Shown: positions 1 to 9,729 of the stretch, piece by piece
Numbering within the stretch: position 1 is the first letter of the stretch
Layout: each line of letters starts with the position of its first letter
Assembly: GCF_002135435.1 (NCBI RefSeq)
Contig: NZ_NEGK01000001.1
Coordinates: 62,001-126,000, forward strand
DNA: 64,000 nucleotides
Source: Acinetobacter sp. ANC 3813
GTDB taxonomy: Bacteria; Pseudomonadota; Gammaproteobacteria; Pseudomonadales; Moraxellaceae
Direction of reading: 5' to 3'
The notes under the pieces: generated by a model
Told to the model about the DNA's origin: nothing
The model's input: the letters and a program-made list of their open reading frames with translations, nothing else
Databases searched by the model: none
Translations under genes and position numbers: made by a program

Positions 1-990
1 TGTACGATTGAACCAAACACAGGCATCGTACCTGTGCCAGATCCACGTTTAGACAAACTTACTGCTATTGTTAAACCGCAGCGCGTCATTCCAACAACGA
101 TGGAATTTGTCGATATTGCCGGCTTAGTTGCAGGCGCGTCTAAAGGTGAAGGCCTAGGCAACCAGTTCCTTGCTAACATCCGTGAAACTGATGCTATTGC
201 ACATGTTGTTCGCTGCTTTGAAGATGAAAACGTGATTCACGTCAATGGTAAAATTGATCCGCTGGACGATATTGCCACCATCAATACAGAACTTGCACTG
301 GCTGACCTAGACACAATCACGAAAGCAATCACACGCTTAGCTAAATCTGCGAAAGGCGGCGACAAAGACGCCATTGCCACTAAAGCGGTTCTAGACAAAA
401 TTTTGCCTTTGCTTGAAGAAGGCAAACCTGCCCGCGCAGCAGATTTAGATGATGATGAACGTAAAGCAGTTCGCGGTTTTGGTTTAATGACTTTAAAACC
501 AACCATGTACATTGCTAACGTTGCTGAAGACGGTTTTGAAAACAACCCGCACCTTGAAGCAGTTCAAAAATTAGCAGCCGAAGAAAATGCAATTGTGGTT
601 CCGCTTTGCAACCAAATTGAAGCAGAAATTTCATTGCTTGAAGATGAAGACCGTGCAGAATTCCTTGAAGCATTAGGCATGGAAGAACCTGGTCTAAACG
701 TTGTAATCCGTGCTGGATATGGCTTGCTTGGTTTGCAAACGTATTTCACAGCAGGCGTACAAGAAGTCCGCGCTTGGACAGTTAAAATTGGCGCGACTGC
801 ACCGCAAGCGGCTGGCGTTATTCATACAGACTTTGAAAAAGGCTTTATCCGCGCAGAATGTGTCGCTTATAACGACTTTGTTCAGTTCAACGGTGAAGCT
901 GGCGCGAAAGAAGCAGGTAAATGGCGTTTAGAAGGCAAAACTTACATCGTGCAAGATGGCGATGTATTGCATTTCCGCTTTAACGTATAA
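1..990 (+). CDS. ychF: Ribosome-binding ATPase YchF (5' end missing)
   Basis: OBG-family P-loop nucleotidase that prefers ATP and binds ribosomes. The reading frame is open from base 1 and begins [20 protein letters not shown], which in E. coli YchF starts about 34 residues in, so the P-loop (GxxNVGKST) lies outside the window. Visible here are the switch II motif [17 protein letters not shown], and the C-terminal TGS domain ending [12 protein letters not shown]...[10 protein letters not shown]. The internal GTG at 34 is not the true start. Remaining length of 329 residues fits the 363-residue family norm. A strong terminator follows, so it ends its transcription unit. Confidence 0.97.
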   Translation, partial: CTIEPNTGIVPVPDPRLDKLTAIVKPQRVIPTTMEFVDIAGLVAGASKGEGLGNQFLANIRETDAIAHVVRCFEDENVIHVNGKIDPLDDIATINTELALADLDTITKAITRLAKSAKGGDKDAIATKAVLDKILPLLEEGKPARAADLDDDERKAVRGFGLMTLKPTMYIANVAEDGFENNPHLEAVQKLAAEENAIVVPLCNQIEAEISLLEDEDRAEFLEALGMEEPGLNVVIRAGYGLLGLQTYFTAGVQEVRAWTVKIGATAPQAAGVIHTDFEKGFIRAECVAYNDFVQFNGEAGAKEAGKWRLEGKTYIVQDGDVLHFRFNV

Positions 991-1293
991 GCTGTAGTTT
1001 GAGCTTTTAATCCAAGCTTAAATAAAACAGATAAAAAAGCTCCAAGTGATTGGAGCTTTTTTATGCCCTATAGATACGAATGCTTGAAGGAAATGCCAAA
1101 ATTACAACGCATAATCATGAAGCCAGCCTGAAGCTTAATAACATAAAACAAAGCCATAAAACTCCACAGCTTTTCACCTACACAGATGCTGCTTAATGAT
1201 TTTAAATTCGGATTTATCTTAGAGAATAGGCGCCAAAGCCTTCAGACACCCAATTATAGATCAATTAAATTCGTGTTTTACGGAGTTAAAGAA
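991..1293. other. Intergenic region after ychF
   Basis: Holds the ychF terminator and about 230 bases of leader for the next gene. An open frame extends upstream to 1186 in phase with that gene, but without a ribosome binding site and without signal-peptide character. No other feature seen. Confidence 0.6.
1033..1062 (+). terminator. Rho-independent terminator of ychF
   Basis: Stem AGCTCCAA / TTGGAGCT with a GTGA loop, flanked by an A-run on the left and six Ts on the right. Lies 43 bases after the ychF stop. Confidence 0.9.
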
Positions 1294-1701
1294 ATGAAAA
1301 AAATCAGCACTCTATTCGCAGCAGGAATGCTCAGTTTACTTAGCGCCACTGCATTTGCCTGCCCGCAAGGCACAACACTCACTGGCGGTACTGGCGCCAA
1401 CCATAAAGGCGGAAAATGTGTAGCCGCTGCAACCGTTAAACATCAATCCCAAGCCGCAAAACATGAAGCCAGTCAAGCTCAGCTACACGCCACTAAAGCT
1501 AAACATGACGCAGTAAAAGCTGAACAGCATCGCACTGCAGCCATGCAAAAAGATGTAAAACAGGCTTCACATGAACAAGCCAAGGCAGCTGCAGAAACCA
1601 ATGCGGCCAAACATGAAGCGGCTAAAGCTAAAACAGCAGCAACTCATGCAAAAATAGATGCACAGCATGCCCATACTGCAGCCAAACCCGTTAAATCTTA
1701 A
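1294..1701 (+). CDS. Exported His/Ala/Lys-rich helical protein, function unknown
   Basis: I do not recognise a family. The start at 1294 is chosen because CGGAG lies 8 bases upstream and the product then begins with a clean signal peptide (MKKISTLFAAGMLSLLSATAFA, cleavage before CPQG). The mature protein of about 113 residues has a short Gly-rich head with two cysteines (CPQGTTLTGGTG...GGKC) followed by about 85 residues of low-complexity Ala/Lys/His/Gln/Glu sequence with recurring KHEA and AKxxA units and no Pro or Gly until the end, so it should be one long helix or coiled coil. The many histidines could bind metal; that is only inference. Followed by its own terminator, so monocistronic. 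Confidence 0.75.
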   Translation: MKKISTLFAAGMLSLLSATAFACPQGTTLTGGTGANHKGGKCVAAATVKHQSQAAKHEASQAQLHATKAKHDAVKAEQHRTAAMQKDVKQASHEQAKAAAETNAAKHEAAKAKTAATHAKIDAQHAHTAAKPVKS

Positions 1702-1713
1702 AATTTCTAGCCT

Positions 1714-1742
1714 AAAAAAAACCGGTCTATGACCGGTTTTTT
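1714..1742 (+). terminator. Rho-independent terminator
   Basis: ACCGGTC TAT GACCGGT hairpin with seven upstream As and a run of six Ts, 12 bases after the stop of the Ala/Lys-rich protein gene. Confidence 0.92.
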
Positions 1743-1818
1743 GCAAACTGTTTTTTAAATCCTATAAATTCAATATTTACTATTCGCAATTAACTTACTT
1801 TTATAAAGCTAATTAATT

Positions 1819-2361
1819 TTAGTGCGCTGAAACGTGCTGTGCTTGCTTAGCATCCATCAAGGCGCGCTGCTTACGGGCCTCTTCCAGCATGCGCTGTTCA
1901 ATGTCTTTTCTAAAACCCAGCATAAAGACCATTTCGGCCAAAACAAATAATGGGCCAATAGCCAAGCCAATGACATCATCAAAGAAAGCCGGCTTTTTCT
2001 TTTCATAAAAATGCCCAATAAATTGAATGGCCCAGCCCACCACAAATATGCCAATGCTTGCACTTAACCATGCAGCCATGCTCCATTGAGCAATCAGATA
2101 AGCCAATGGATAAGACACAGCGAAGATCAGCAGCATCAGTAAACCAAAAATTTTATCTAAGCTTATATAATAGATCACCGTCATGGCAATAATCAGAAGA
2201 GCCAGCGTAAGTTCAAATCCTGAAACCATTACCCCTGCACGGGCGGTTAAACACATAATTGAAAATACAATCAGCGGAATGCCGACAAAGTGCGTTAGGA
2301 TATTTTTATGATCCAGATGATATGCGGCATACTGGCTCAGCAGCTGTTCGAGTTTAGTCAT
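1819..2361 (-). CDS. Mpo1-like (DUF962) membrane protein
   Basis: 180-residue multi-pass membrane protein of the DUF962/Mpo1 family. Yeast Mpo1 is an Fe(II)-dependent dioxygenase acting on 2-hydroxy fatty acids; bacterial members are mostly uncharacterised. The family signature is near the N-terminus: H15, H18, N20 and H24 in YHLDHKNILTHFVGIP, with a further GHFYEKKKPAFFDD motif near residue 115-128. Four hydrophobic segments follow. It is divergent from a Crp-family regulator; the shared 130-base gap contains a promoter for this gene and a palindrome. The catalytic assignment is by family only. Confidence 0.85.
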   Translation of the reverse strand: MTKLEQLLSQYAAYHLDHKNILTHFVGIPLIVFSIMCLTARAGVMVSGFELTLALLIIAMTVIYYISLDKIFGLLMLLIFAVSYPLAYLIAQWSMAAWLSASIGIFVVGWAIQFIGHFYEKKKPAFFDDVIGLAIGPLFVLAEMVFMLGFRKDIEQRMLEEARKQRALMDAKQAQHVSAH

Positions 2362-2396
2362 GGCTATGCGTCCTTGTAATGGTTATGCTTTCACGC

Positions 2397-2424
2397 GTTA
2401 TAATGACTATATAAGAATGCGCAA
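2397..2424 (-). promoter_or_regulatory. Candidate sigma-70 promoter for the Mpo1-like gene
   Basis: On the minus strand TTGCGC, 16 bases, TATAAC, ending 36 bases before the start codon. The adjacent 18-base palindrome at 2432-2449 lies just upstream of its -35. Confidence 0.5.
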
Positions 2425-2431
2425 CTGCAAG

Positions 2432-2449
2432 TTGTCGCGCAGGCGACAA
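2432..2449. promoter_or_regulatory. Perfect inverted repeat, candidate operator of the Crp-family regulator
   Basis: TTGTCGC-GCAG-GCGACAA, 7-base perfect arms, in the divergent promoter region and 43 bases before the regulator start. A possible plus-strand -10 (TACAAT, 2451-2456) follows directly, so the repeat would cover the -35 position. Autoregulation is inferred from position only. Confidence 0.5.
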
Positions 2450-2492
2450 ATACAATTTAGACAACCGCCGCTAATGAAAATGGAATTTCAGC

Positions 2493-3194
2493 ATGCTTGA
2501 TCCGCAATACCTGCCACATTTAAACAATAACTATTGGTATGCGCAGCTTGGCCCCGAATTTCAGCGCTATATTTTAGAGCATGCGCATTTACAGCATATA
2601 CAGAAAGAGCAGCGCATCTTCCTATCTGGTGATGCCTTTGATGGGATTTATGCCGTTTTAGAAGGCGCAGTCCGTCTTGGCTATATTGATATACACGGTA
2701 AAGAAGCTGTTGCCGCGATAGCAGAACCTATTATGTGGTTTGGAGAAATCTCTCTGGTTGATCAACTGCCCCGCTCGCATGATGCCATAGCGATACAGAA
2801 ATCCACGATTTTGCATCTGCCGAGCGTAAGCATTCAACACCTGCTGCAAGAACATCCGCAGTTTTGGTTCCATATTGCACAACTCACCAGCCAAAAACTG
2901 CGTTTTGCCTTTCTAGAACTCATTTCTATCCAAACCCAAAATATCAGCCAGCGCCTAGCGCAGCGATTGCTGTTTATTTTAAATGGCTATGGCAATCATA
3001 TTGAAATTGAACAGCATAGTATTCATATGTCGCAGGAACAGCTGGCGCAGCTGCTGGTCTGCTCACGGCAAACCGTAAATCAAGAATTACAGGAATTAGA
3101 AAAACGCGGCGTACTGAAACTGGCTTTTCGTAAAATAGAAATTTTAGATACTGCGCTGCTGCATCAAATTGCACATGCATGGCCTCAGGCTTAA
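2493..3194 (+). CDS. Crp/Fnr-family transcriptional regulator
   Basis: 233 residues with the two-domain Crp/Fnr layout. An N-terminal cyclic-nucleotide-type beta-barrel spans about residues 25-145 (LSGDAFDGIYAVLEGAVRLG...GEISLVDQLPRSHDA), then a dimerisation helix, then a winged HTH around 170-215 (MSQEQLAQLLVCSRQTVNQELQELEKRG). There is no N-terminal cysteine cluster, so it is not an oxygen-sensing Fnr. The sensor barrel has RSHDA where Crp has RSA(T/E), so cAMP binding cannot be assumed. It is divergent from the Mpo1-like membrane protein, which is a plausible target together with itself. Ligand unknown. Confidence 0.88.
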   Translation: MLDPQYLPHLNNNYWYAQLGPEFQRYILEHAHLQHIQKEQRIFLSGDAFDGIYAVLEGAVRLGYIDIHGKEAVAAIAEPIMWFGEISLVDQLPRSHDAIAIQKSTILHLPSVSIQHLLQEHPQFWFHIAQLTSQKLRFAFLELISIQTQNISQRLAQRLLFILNGYGNHIEIEQHSIHMSQEQLAQLLVCSRQTVNQELQELEKRGVLKLAFRKIEILDTALLHQIAHAWPQA

Positions 3195-3340
3195 AACTTG
3201 CTGTTTGATCTGACCTAGCGCAATTTAAGTGCAGTATTTTGCGCCATTTTGAAACGTTTTATAATTTTGATTTATATTGGTGCAAATATACCTTTAAAAA
3301 AAAATTTAAATGCATTAAGACAATATATTAAAAGCATCTC

Positions 3341-3499
3341 TTAAGAGAGCAACTGGCAAACATTTACGCTGTCAAAACCATTGGTGCATGGCGCAACTTC
3401 TTGCGAACTCGATTCTGGCGCTGTATTTGCATCCGCTTGAACATTCATTGCTGCAGTTAAACATGCCGCAATTGACAACATCATTAATACTTTTTTCAT
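3341..3499 (-). CDS. Small exported protein, 52 residues
   Basis: Short ORF found by reading the minus strand. ATG at 3499 is preceded by GGTGAT at about 8 bases. The product starts with a convincing signal peptide (MKKVLMMLSIAACLTAAMNVQA, cleavage before DANTAP). The mature part is only about 29 residues and has two cysteines (APCTNGFDSVNVCQLLS), which could form one disulfide. No family recognised. It is isolated in a very AT-rich stretch between the Crp-family regulator and a lipoprotein gene. The signal peptide plus ribosome binding site make chance unlikely, but expression is unproven. Confidence 0.6.
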   Translation of the reverse strand: MKKVLMMLSIAACLTAAMNVQADANTAPESSSQEVAPCTNGFDSVNVCQLLS

Positions 3500-3879
3500 C
3501 TTTATCACCATTCATCTTCTTTTGAAATGACATCTATTGAACTTCTTTTACGCGGTTATTTTTACACATTTTATCAAATAACGATAATTCACATTTTTTA
3601 TAATATTATTGTATTTTTATATTACTCATTGTTTTTAAATCTTAATTAAAAGATAAAAGAAGTGCTTGTTAAATAATATTTATTATATTTCAATATTTTA
3701 ATTAACAATAAAAAATCACAAAAAAATAAAGCCTTACCTCTAAGACGCAATTATTCTTATAAAATCTATTTACAATCTCAAAATTAAAACTTAATTTTCT
3801 TATTTCAGAAACATCAATGTTTAAAAAAACCGCTAAATTGCTTTAGCGGTTTCTCAAACATACATTTCATAAAATTGGC
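3500..3879. other. AT-rich intergenic region
   Basis: About 380 bases of very AT-rich DNA between two minus-strand genes. It holds the leader of the 52-residue protein gene and, at its right end, the terminator of the lipoprotein gene. No ORF with a ribosome binding site seen. Confidence 0.5.
3823..3852 (-). terminator. Terminator of the lipoprotein gene
   Basis: AAACCGCTAAA / TTTAGCGGTTT hairpin with a TTGC loop; the plus-strand A-run at its left gives the U-tract on the minus strand. Confidence 0.85.
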
Positions 3880-4377
3880 TTAAACGCCAACTTTCTTCGG
3901 ATCAGTATTTCCCAGCTGAGGCTGTTCAATTGCGCCCTGACACTGTTTTTTATCCCGCTCATAATCTGCCTGCTTTTGCGCGGTTGTATCTGCCTTATCA
4001 ATGGTTTCACGCGCCCAGATTTCCAAACTGGTTAAGGCTTTACGGCAAAGTGCATATTTGCCTTCCGTTACCGAATCGGTCATTTTGACATTAATACGCC
4101 AGTCTGTACTCAGCTTACGGGCAGGCTTACGTACTTTTTCTTCCAGTTGATCAATCTGCTGACTGTATACCAGCGGATCGGCTTGATTAATGAACTTCCA
4201 TGCTTCATTTGCATATGCCGTAGCGTCATTACTGAGTTTTGGCGCAGGCTTAATTACGACTTTATCTTCTTGAGCGTCGGATGAATTGCCGCAAGCCTGC
4301 AGCAACAGTACACTGCTCATCAACATTAGGGCTTTTAAAGTATTCGGTGCAAAGCTGAACATCGCAAGTTCACTCAT
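3880..4377 (-). CDS. Putative lipoprotein, function unknown
   Basis: 165 residues. A hydrophobic N-terminal segment ends in a lipobox with Cys29 (LLLQACGNSS), so it is probably a lipid-anchored envelope protein; Asn/Ser after the Cys suggests outer-membrane sorting. The mature part is polar, rich in Lys, Ala and Asp, with a cysteine pair (ALCRKALTSLEIW...KKQCQG) that may form a disulfide. No catalytic motif is visible and I do not recognise the family. The alternative start at residue 6 would still leave the signal peptide intact. It is divergent from the azlC gene. Confidence 0.7.
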   Translation of the reverse strand: MSELAMFSFAPNTLKALMLMSSVLLLQACGNSSDAQEDKVVIKPAPKLSNDATAYANEAWKFINQADPLVYSQQIDQLEEKVRKPARKLSTDWRINVKMTDSVTEGKYALCRKALTSLEIWARETIDKADTTAQKQADYERDKKQCQGAIEQPQLGNTDPKKVGV

Positions 4378-4465
4378 ACAAACTATTCGGCACTATGCTA
4401 GTAAATTCGGATACAATACACAATCTCATTTGACCTTTTGATCAACTCTCCCGCTAAGGTGTGTC

Positions 4466-5212
4466 GTGTCAGAGCACAATCCCTCCCCAGTACAGCCCGC
4501 CGGCTTTTGGCAAGGCGCTAAAGATAGCCAAGCAATTATTTTTACCTATCTTCCGGTTTCTTTTGCTTTTGGCGTCTCTGCGACTCAATTCGGCTTCAGC
4601 GCATGGGAAGCACTGTTTTTATCCTGCTCCATGTATGCAGGCGCCAGCCAGTTTTTAGTGGTCGCCCTGCTTGGCAGCGGCACCTCTATATGGATGACCG
4701 CCCTGACCGTTATTGCACTCGATATTCGCCATTTACTGTATGGCCCTGCTTTGCAAAACCTTATTCAAGACCGTTTAAACCTCAAAAAAACTGCCGTTTG
4801 GGCATGGGGCTTAACCGATGAAGTTTTTGCCTCCGGCATGATTAAGCTGTCGCAGCGCCGTCAGGAATGGTCTGAATCTTGGATGCTTGGCCTGAGTTTA
4901 TTCAGCTGGATGTCGTGGGCGCTAGGTTCCTTTTTAGGCGGACTGTTTGCCGATCAAGTCAGCAATTTACCGCAGTTCTTGCAGGCGGCATTAGATTTCT
5001 TACTGCCTGCTCTATTTCTCAGCTTCCTATTGGCTGCTTTTGAGAAAAAGCACAGTTTTGTCGTCGCAGTAACTATCATTGTTTCCGCTGTTGCCTGTTA
5101 TTTTATCGATTTATCTGCCGCCATTTTCATTGGCATTTCATCGGGCATCTGTGCAGGATTATTTAAGCATTATGTGCTGAAACAACCAGACCCAGAGCAT
5201 ATTGGAGGCTAG
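4466..5212 (+). CDS. azlC: AzlC-family branched-chain amino acid exporter subunit (pair 1)
   Basis: 248-residue inner-membrane protein of the AzlC family, the large subunit of the AzlCD amino-acid exporters (branched-chain amino acids and analogues). The GTG start is supported by AAGGTG just upstream. The family hallmarks are visible: PVSFAFGVSATQFGFS near the start, SCSMYAGASQFLVVALLG, the LDIRHLLYGPAL motif, and WGLTDEVFA. The azlD gene follows with one base between stop and start. A second, clearly different azlCD pair sits at 35.3-36.4 kb. Substrate is inferred from the family. Confidence 0.92.
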   Translation: MSEHNPSPVQPAGFWQGAKDSQAIIFTYLPVSFAFGVSATQFGFSAWEALFLSCSMYAGASQFLVVALLGSGTSIWMTALTVIALDIRHLLYGPALQNLIQDRLNLKKTAVWAWGLTDEVFASGMIKLSQRRQEWSESWMLGLSLFSWMSWALGSFLGGLFADQVSNLPQFLQAALDFLLPALFLSFLLAAFEKKHSFVVAVTIIVSAVACYFIDLSAAIFIGISSGICAGLFKHYVLKQPDPEHIGG

Positions 5213-5213
5213 T

Positions 5214-5561
5214 ATGAGTTTAGAAATTATCTTAGTCGGCATTATGGTCGGTATTGCCAACTTCGTTTCACGCTTCGGGCCATTTTATTTTATTCAAAAA
5301 TTCGAGCAAGGCTCACAGCAGCGCGGCTCGCTATGGCTAAAAATTGCATTAGGTTCTATTGGCATTTCAGCAATCAGTTCAATGCTTGTGGTTGCTACTT
5401 TACCCCCGCTTTTAGAAACACCAAATAAAAGCATGGCGATGCTGGCGGGGTTTATTGTGCTTGCTGGTTTATATTTTAGATTCAAGAAAATTGTTCCAGC
5501 CACGCTGACCGCAGCGCTTACTTATGGCTTGGTGTATACCTATGTGCCTTTTCATTTTTAA
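5214..5561 (+). CDS. azlD: AzlD-family small exporter subunit (pair 1)
   Basis: 115-residue membrane protein with about four hydrophobic segments, the small partner of AzlC. ATG at 5214 is preferred because GGAG sits 6-7 bases upstream inside the end of azlC; an in-phase TTG at 5202 has no such signal. The conserved early motif is NFVSRFGPFYF, matching the T-x-x-x-R-x-x-P/G segment of AzlD proteins. Translational coupling with azlC is likely given one base of spacing. Confidence 0.88.
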   Translation: MSLEIILVGIMVGIANFVSRFGPFYFIQKFEQGSQQRGSLWLKIALGSIGISAISSMLVVATLPPLLETPNKSMAMLAGFIVLAGLYFRFKKIVPATLTAALTYGLVYTYVPFHF

Positions 5562-5803
5562 CAGTCTGATTATGTAATCTACTCGCTTACGTCAGAAGCC
5601 TCTCCTTATTATAAAATTTACAGCCTAAGCGCCTAAATTCATATTTTTAGACGCTTTCTCATTAAGCCTATACAAAAATTCTGCCGAATTTATTCATAAA
5701 TAAAATTGTTGGACAATATCATTTATTTATGTGAATTGGAGCTTAAACAAACATTCAGTTCTGGTATGCTAAAAGTCCATAAAATCAAGCATGGATGATA
5801 CAC

Positions 5804-7009
5804 ATGAGCGTGACTATTGGTACCCCACTTCAATCTTCGGCTTTTAAAGTTTTACTTTTAGGCTCTGGCGAACTGGGTAAAGAAGTGGTGATTTCTTTAC
5901 AGCGTTTAGGTGTAGAAGTCCATGCTGCAGACCGTTATGAACACGCCCCAGCCATGCAAGTTGCACATTATTCTTATGCGCTGAATATGGCCGATCCAGC
6001 CGCACTAAAAGAGCTGATTAATCAAGTACAGCCCAATCTGGTTATTCCAGAAATTGAAGCCATTGCCACCCAAGTATTAGTCGAAATTGAAGAACAACAA
6101 CTGGCAACCGTTATTCCTTCTGCCAAAGCCGTGAATCTCACCATGAACCGTGAAGGTATTCGCCGCCTTGCTGCAGAAGAACTTGGCCTTCCAACATCCG
6201 CTTACCGTTTTGCCGACACACTGGAATCTTTCCGTGCTGCCTGTGACGACATTGGCTATCCAAATTTTGTTAAACCGGTCATGTCTTCTTCTGGCAAAGG
6301 CCAATCCCGCGTGAGAAGCTTTGCCGAAGTGGATGCAGCTTGGGAATATGCGCAAACTGGCGGACGCGTAAATCAAGGCAAAGTGATCGTTGAGTCTCAA
6401 ATTGAATTTGACTTCGAAATCACCTTGCTGACTGTCCGCGCTAAAAATGCAGAAACCGGTGAGATTGAAACCTCTTTTTGCGACCCGATCGGCCACCGCC
6501 AAGACTCTGGCGACTACGTTGAAAGCTGGCAGCCGCAAGCCATGACGCCTGCTGCGCTGGAAGAATCAAAACGCATTGCCAATAAAGTGACGATAGCACT
6601 AGGCGGCTGCGGTATTTTTGGCGTGGAACTATTTGTCAAAGGCGACAAAGTATGGTTTAGTGAAGTATCTCCTCGCCCGCATGATACAGGCCTCGTAACG
6701 CTTGCTTCTCAATTCCAAAGTGAATTTGAACTGCATGCGCGCGCCATTTTAGGCTTGCCTGTAAATACTGAGCGACACAGTACTGCCGCCAGCGCTGTCA
6801 TTTATGCGGGTGTTGATGACACCAATTTATCGTTTTCTGGCTTGAATCTTGCTTTGGCAAATCCAAATACTGATTTACGTTTATTTGGCAAACCAGAAGG
6901 TTTTAAACGCCGCCGTATGGGTGTGGCAACAGCACGCGCAGAAACAACTGATCAAGCGCGTGAACTTGCACTGCAAACCGTACAGCACATCAGTGTTCAT
7001 CAAAACTAA
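5804..7009 (+). CDS. purT: Formate-dependent phosphoribosylglycinamide formyltransferase PurT
   Basis: ATP-grasp enzyme that makes formyl-GAR from GAR, formate and ATP in purine synthesis, a folate-independent alternative to PurN. With the ATG at 5804 it is 401 residues, starting [13 protein letters not shown] at 5795 is also possible. Visible features: N-terminal PreATP fold with [12 protein letters not shown], substrate loop EIEAIAT, ATP-grasp segment [13 protein letters not shown], and the metal-binding motif [14 protein letters not shown]. Close to family length (392 in E. coli). It precedes glnD by 29 bases, but purine and nitrogen-signalling functions are not obviously linked. Confidence 0.97.
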   Translation: MSVTIGTPLQSSAFKVLLLGSGELGKEVVISLQRLGVEVHAADRYEHAPAMQVAHYSYALNMADPAALKELINQVQPNLVIPEIEAIATQVLVEIEEQQLATVIPSAKAVNLTMNREGIRRLAAEELGLPTSAYRFADTLESFRAACDDIGYPNFVKPVMSSSGKGQSRVRSFAEVDAAWEYAQTGGRVNQGKVIVESQIEFDFEITLLTVRAKNAETGEIETSFCDPIGHRQDSGDYVESWQPQAMTPAALEESKRIANKVTIALGGCGIFGVELFVKGDKVWFSEVSPRPHDTGLVTLASQFQSEFELHARAILGLPVNTERHSTAASAVIYAGVDDTNLSFSGLNLALANPNTDLRLFGKPEGFKRRRMGVATARAETTDQARELALQTVQHISVHQN

Positions 7010-7038
7010 GCTTGCAACACCATAACGGACAACTGTTC

Positions 7039-9705
7039 ATGATCAATACTTTACCGCTGCTGAATTACATTAAAAGTAATCAAGACATTCAAGCAATTAA
7101 CCAATGGCGCACAGATGTCGAAAATCAGCTGCAGGAGTATTTTGAGAATGGACAGTCAATCCGTGATGTGATCTTGGCGCGCTCCAATATCATTGATGAA
7201 GCTTTGCAATTTTTATGGACACATGCCCACTTAGACCAGACAAATTTAGGTTTGTTTGCAGTTGGCGGTTATGGCCGCCGCGAAATGCTGCCTTACTCTG
7301 ACGTCGACATCATGATTCTGTCAGAAGACAGTATTTCTGAAGAAGATGAAAAACTGATTTCAACGTTTATCTCATCTCTTTGGGATGTCGGTAACTTCAA
7401 ACCCGGCATTAGTGTGCGCACCATTGCTGACTGCGTAGCACAAGCGACCAATGATTTAACCGTAGCAACAGCACTGATCGAATCGCGTTTAATCAGCGGC
7501 AATCAGCATTTAGCCAAATGGCCGCGTCGCATTGTTTCGCAAACATGGACAGACAAAACGTTCTATGATGCCAAAATGCAGGAACAGCTTAAACGCCATG
7601 CACAGCACAACAACACAGAAAGCAACCTAGAACCCGATATTAAAAATGCGCCGGGCGGCATCCGCGACATCAACCAGATTGGCTGGATCGCCAAGCGCCA
7701 TTTCCGTGTTAACCGCATTTATGATCTTGTACATTTGGGTTTTATTTCAGAATTTGAACTGGGCGTTTTAGAGTCTGCTGAAAGCTTTTTGTGGGAGATC
7801 CGCCACCATCTGCATCGCCTGACCAAGCGTGATGAAAACCGCTTATTATTCGATTATCAGCGTGAAATTGCAGCTAAATTTGGCTACATGCGTGAAGAAG
7901 ACAAATCACCGAATTATCCAATTGAACAATTCATGAAACGCTATTACCGCAGCGCGCAGCAAGTTTCAACACTCAATGAAATGCTGCTGGCTTATTTTAA
8001 TGAATCGGTTATTACGCCGCGATTACCTAATTATAAACGTGAAATTGAAGAAATTAACGCCAACTTTAAACTGGTTGACGGCAAACTGGCCGTTCAGCAC
8101 CATAAGATCTTTTCAGAAAATCCAAGCGCGATTTTAGAAATTTTCTACCTGCTGGCCAACCGCCCTGAAATTACAGGGATTCGCGCCAGAACCTTAAGAC
8201 TGCTGATTTTAGCAGCCAAACGCATTGATAAGAATTTCCGTGACAACCCAGAACATCAAGCGATGTTTATGGCGATTATCCGTTCACCATACCGCCTATA
8301 TGACACCATGGTCGCGATGAAGCGCTATAGCGTTTTGGGCAATTACATTCCTGCTTTTGGCCAAATTATGGGCCTCATGCAATATGACTTGTTCCACATC
8401 TACACAGTAGATGCACATACATTATTGCTCATCCGTAATCTGAACCGCTTTAAAGAGCCAGAGTTTGCCAAAGACTTCCCTGTTGTCAGCTCTGTGTTCC
8501 AGCGTCTCGCCCGCAGAGACATCGTGTACCTAGCAGCGATCTTCCATGATATTGCTAAAGGACGCGGCGGCGATCACAGTGAATTGGGCGCTGCCGATGC
8601 CATCCAATTCTGTATAAAGCATGGATTTAGTGAACGTGAAGCCAATATGGTGGCATGGTTAGTCAACAACCATTTACAGATGTCTGTGACTGCACAGAAA
8701 AAAGATATTTCAGACCCTGACGTTGTTCGTGCATTTGCAGAAAAAATGGGTGACATGGAGCATTTAGATTATCTCTATGCTTTAACTGTAGCGGATATTA
8801 ATGCTACCAACCCAACGCTTTGGAACACATGGCGCGCATCACTCATGCGCCAGCTCTATACGCAAGCGCGTGATGTCATCCGTTCAGGCCTAGGCCGCCC
8901 TGTTGATTATCAAATGCTGATTGAAGACACTAAATTTGCCGCCAGCGAACAGCTGGTCGAAGACTTTTCCTTAGATGAAGTTGAAAAAGTCTGGCAAGAG
9001 CTGGGCGATGAATACTTCATTAAAGAATCAGCGGATGAAATTGCATGGCATACCCGCGCCATCTTAAAGCACGGCGATAATCCAGAACCGCTGGTATTGA
9101 TGCGCGCACACCGCAAATACGCGCAAGATGCGGTGCAGATCTTTATCTACACGCAAGATCAGCCGAACTTATTTGCAACCACTGTAGCCATTCTAGACCG
9201 CATGAATCTGGACGTTCAAGATGCGCGGATTATTACGGCGCTAAAAGCCTTCAGCTTAGATACTTATGTTGTTTTAGACCGTTTTGGAACACTGTTAAAT
9301 GAACCTGAGCGCCAAGAGACTGTCGTGCACGCCTTAGTGGAAGCGCTGAGCCAATCTGATAAATACCCTGGCCTCATGCAGCGCCGCATTCCACGTCAGC
9401 TGCGCCATTTTGATATCGAAAATAAAGTTGATATCACCCTAAATGAAGCCCTGCAGCAAAATATGGTGGAAATTGCGACGCTTGACCACCCTGGCCTACT
9501 TGCCAAAGTCGGCGGTTTATTTATGATGCAGGGGCTGGATATTCATTCTGCCCGAATCGCGACCCTAGGCGAGCGCGCAGAGGATATTTTCTTTGTGACT
9601 AAAAAAGATGGTACGCCAATGAACCGAAGTGAAGCTGATACTTTTGCAAGTCAGCTTAAGTCAGCTTTGGACGAAGCTTCGCATTTAGTGTGCGGCCATC
9701 ATTAA
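7039..9705 (+). CDS. glnD: Bifunctional PII uridylyltransferase / uridylyl-removing enzyme GlnD
   Basis: Glutamine sensor that uridylylates PII proteins under nitrogen limitation and removes UMP when glutamine is high. ATG at 7039 gives 888 residues (E. coli 890); an upstream TTG at 7012 is less likely. Domains in order: nucleotidyltransferase with [15 protein letters not shown] from about residue 76; PII-UR linker region; HD domain with [15 protein letters not shown] near 500 (UMP removal); two ACT domains from about 700 and 807, which bind glutamine. All catalytic motifs are intact, so both activities are expected. Confidence 0.97.
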   Translation: MINTLPLLNYIKSNQDIQAINQWRTDVENQLQEYFENGQSIRDVILARSNIIDEALQFLWTHAHLDQTNLGLFAVGGYGRREMLPYSDVDIMILSEDSISEEDEKLISTFISSLWDVGNFKPGISVRTIADCVAQATNDLTVATALIESRLISGNQHLAKWPRRIVSQTWTDKTFYDAKMQEQLKRHAQHNNTESNLEPDIKNAPGGIRDINQIGWIAKRHFRVNRIYDLVHLGFISEFELGVLESAESFLWEIRHHLHRLTKRDENRLLFDYQREIAAKFGYMREEDKSPNYPIEQFMKRYYRSAQQVSTLNEMLLAYFNESVITPRLPNYKREIEEINANFKLVDGKLAVQHHKIFSENPSAILEIFYLLANRPEITGIRARTLRLLILAAKRIDKNFRDNPEHQAMFMAIIRSPYRLYDTMVAMKRYSVLGNYIPAFGQIMGLMQYDLFHIYTVDAHTLLLIRNLNRFKEPEFAKDFPVVSSVFQRLARRDIVYLAAIFHDIAKGRGGDHSELGAADAIQFCIKHGFSEREANMVAWLVNNHLQMSVTAQKKDISDPDVVRAFAEKMGDMEHLDYLYALTVADINATNPTLWNTWRASLMRQLYTQARDVIRSGLGRPVDYQMLIEDTKFAASEQLVEDFSLDEVEKVWQELGDEYFIKESADEIAWHTRAILKHGDNPEPLVLMRAHRKYAQDAVQIFIYTQDQPNLFATTVAILDRMNLDVQDARIITALKAFSLDTYVVLDRFGTLLNEPERQETVVHALVEALSQSDKYPGLMQRRIPRQLRHFDIENKVDITLNEALQQNMVEIATLDHPGLLAKVGGLFMMQGLDIHSARIATLGERAEDIFFVTKKDGTPMNRSEADTFASQLKSALDEASHLVCGHH

Positions 9706-9729
9706 CTTATTTGAACCGGTAACCATTCC

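Noticed and set aside
1186..1293. Upstream extension of the Ala/Lys-rich protein
   Set aside because: The extended N-terminus has no signal character and the internal ATG at 1294 has a good ribosome binding site followed by a typical signal peptide.
6077..6538. 153-residue minus-strand ORF
   Set aside because: Antisense to the conserved ATP-grasp part of purT, low-quality composition.
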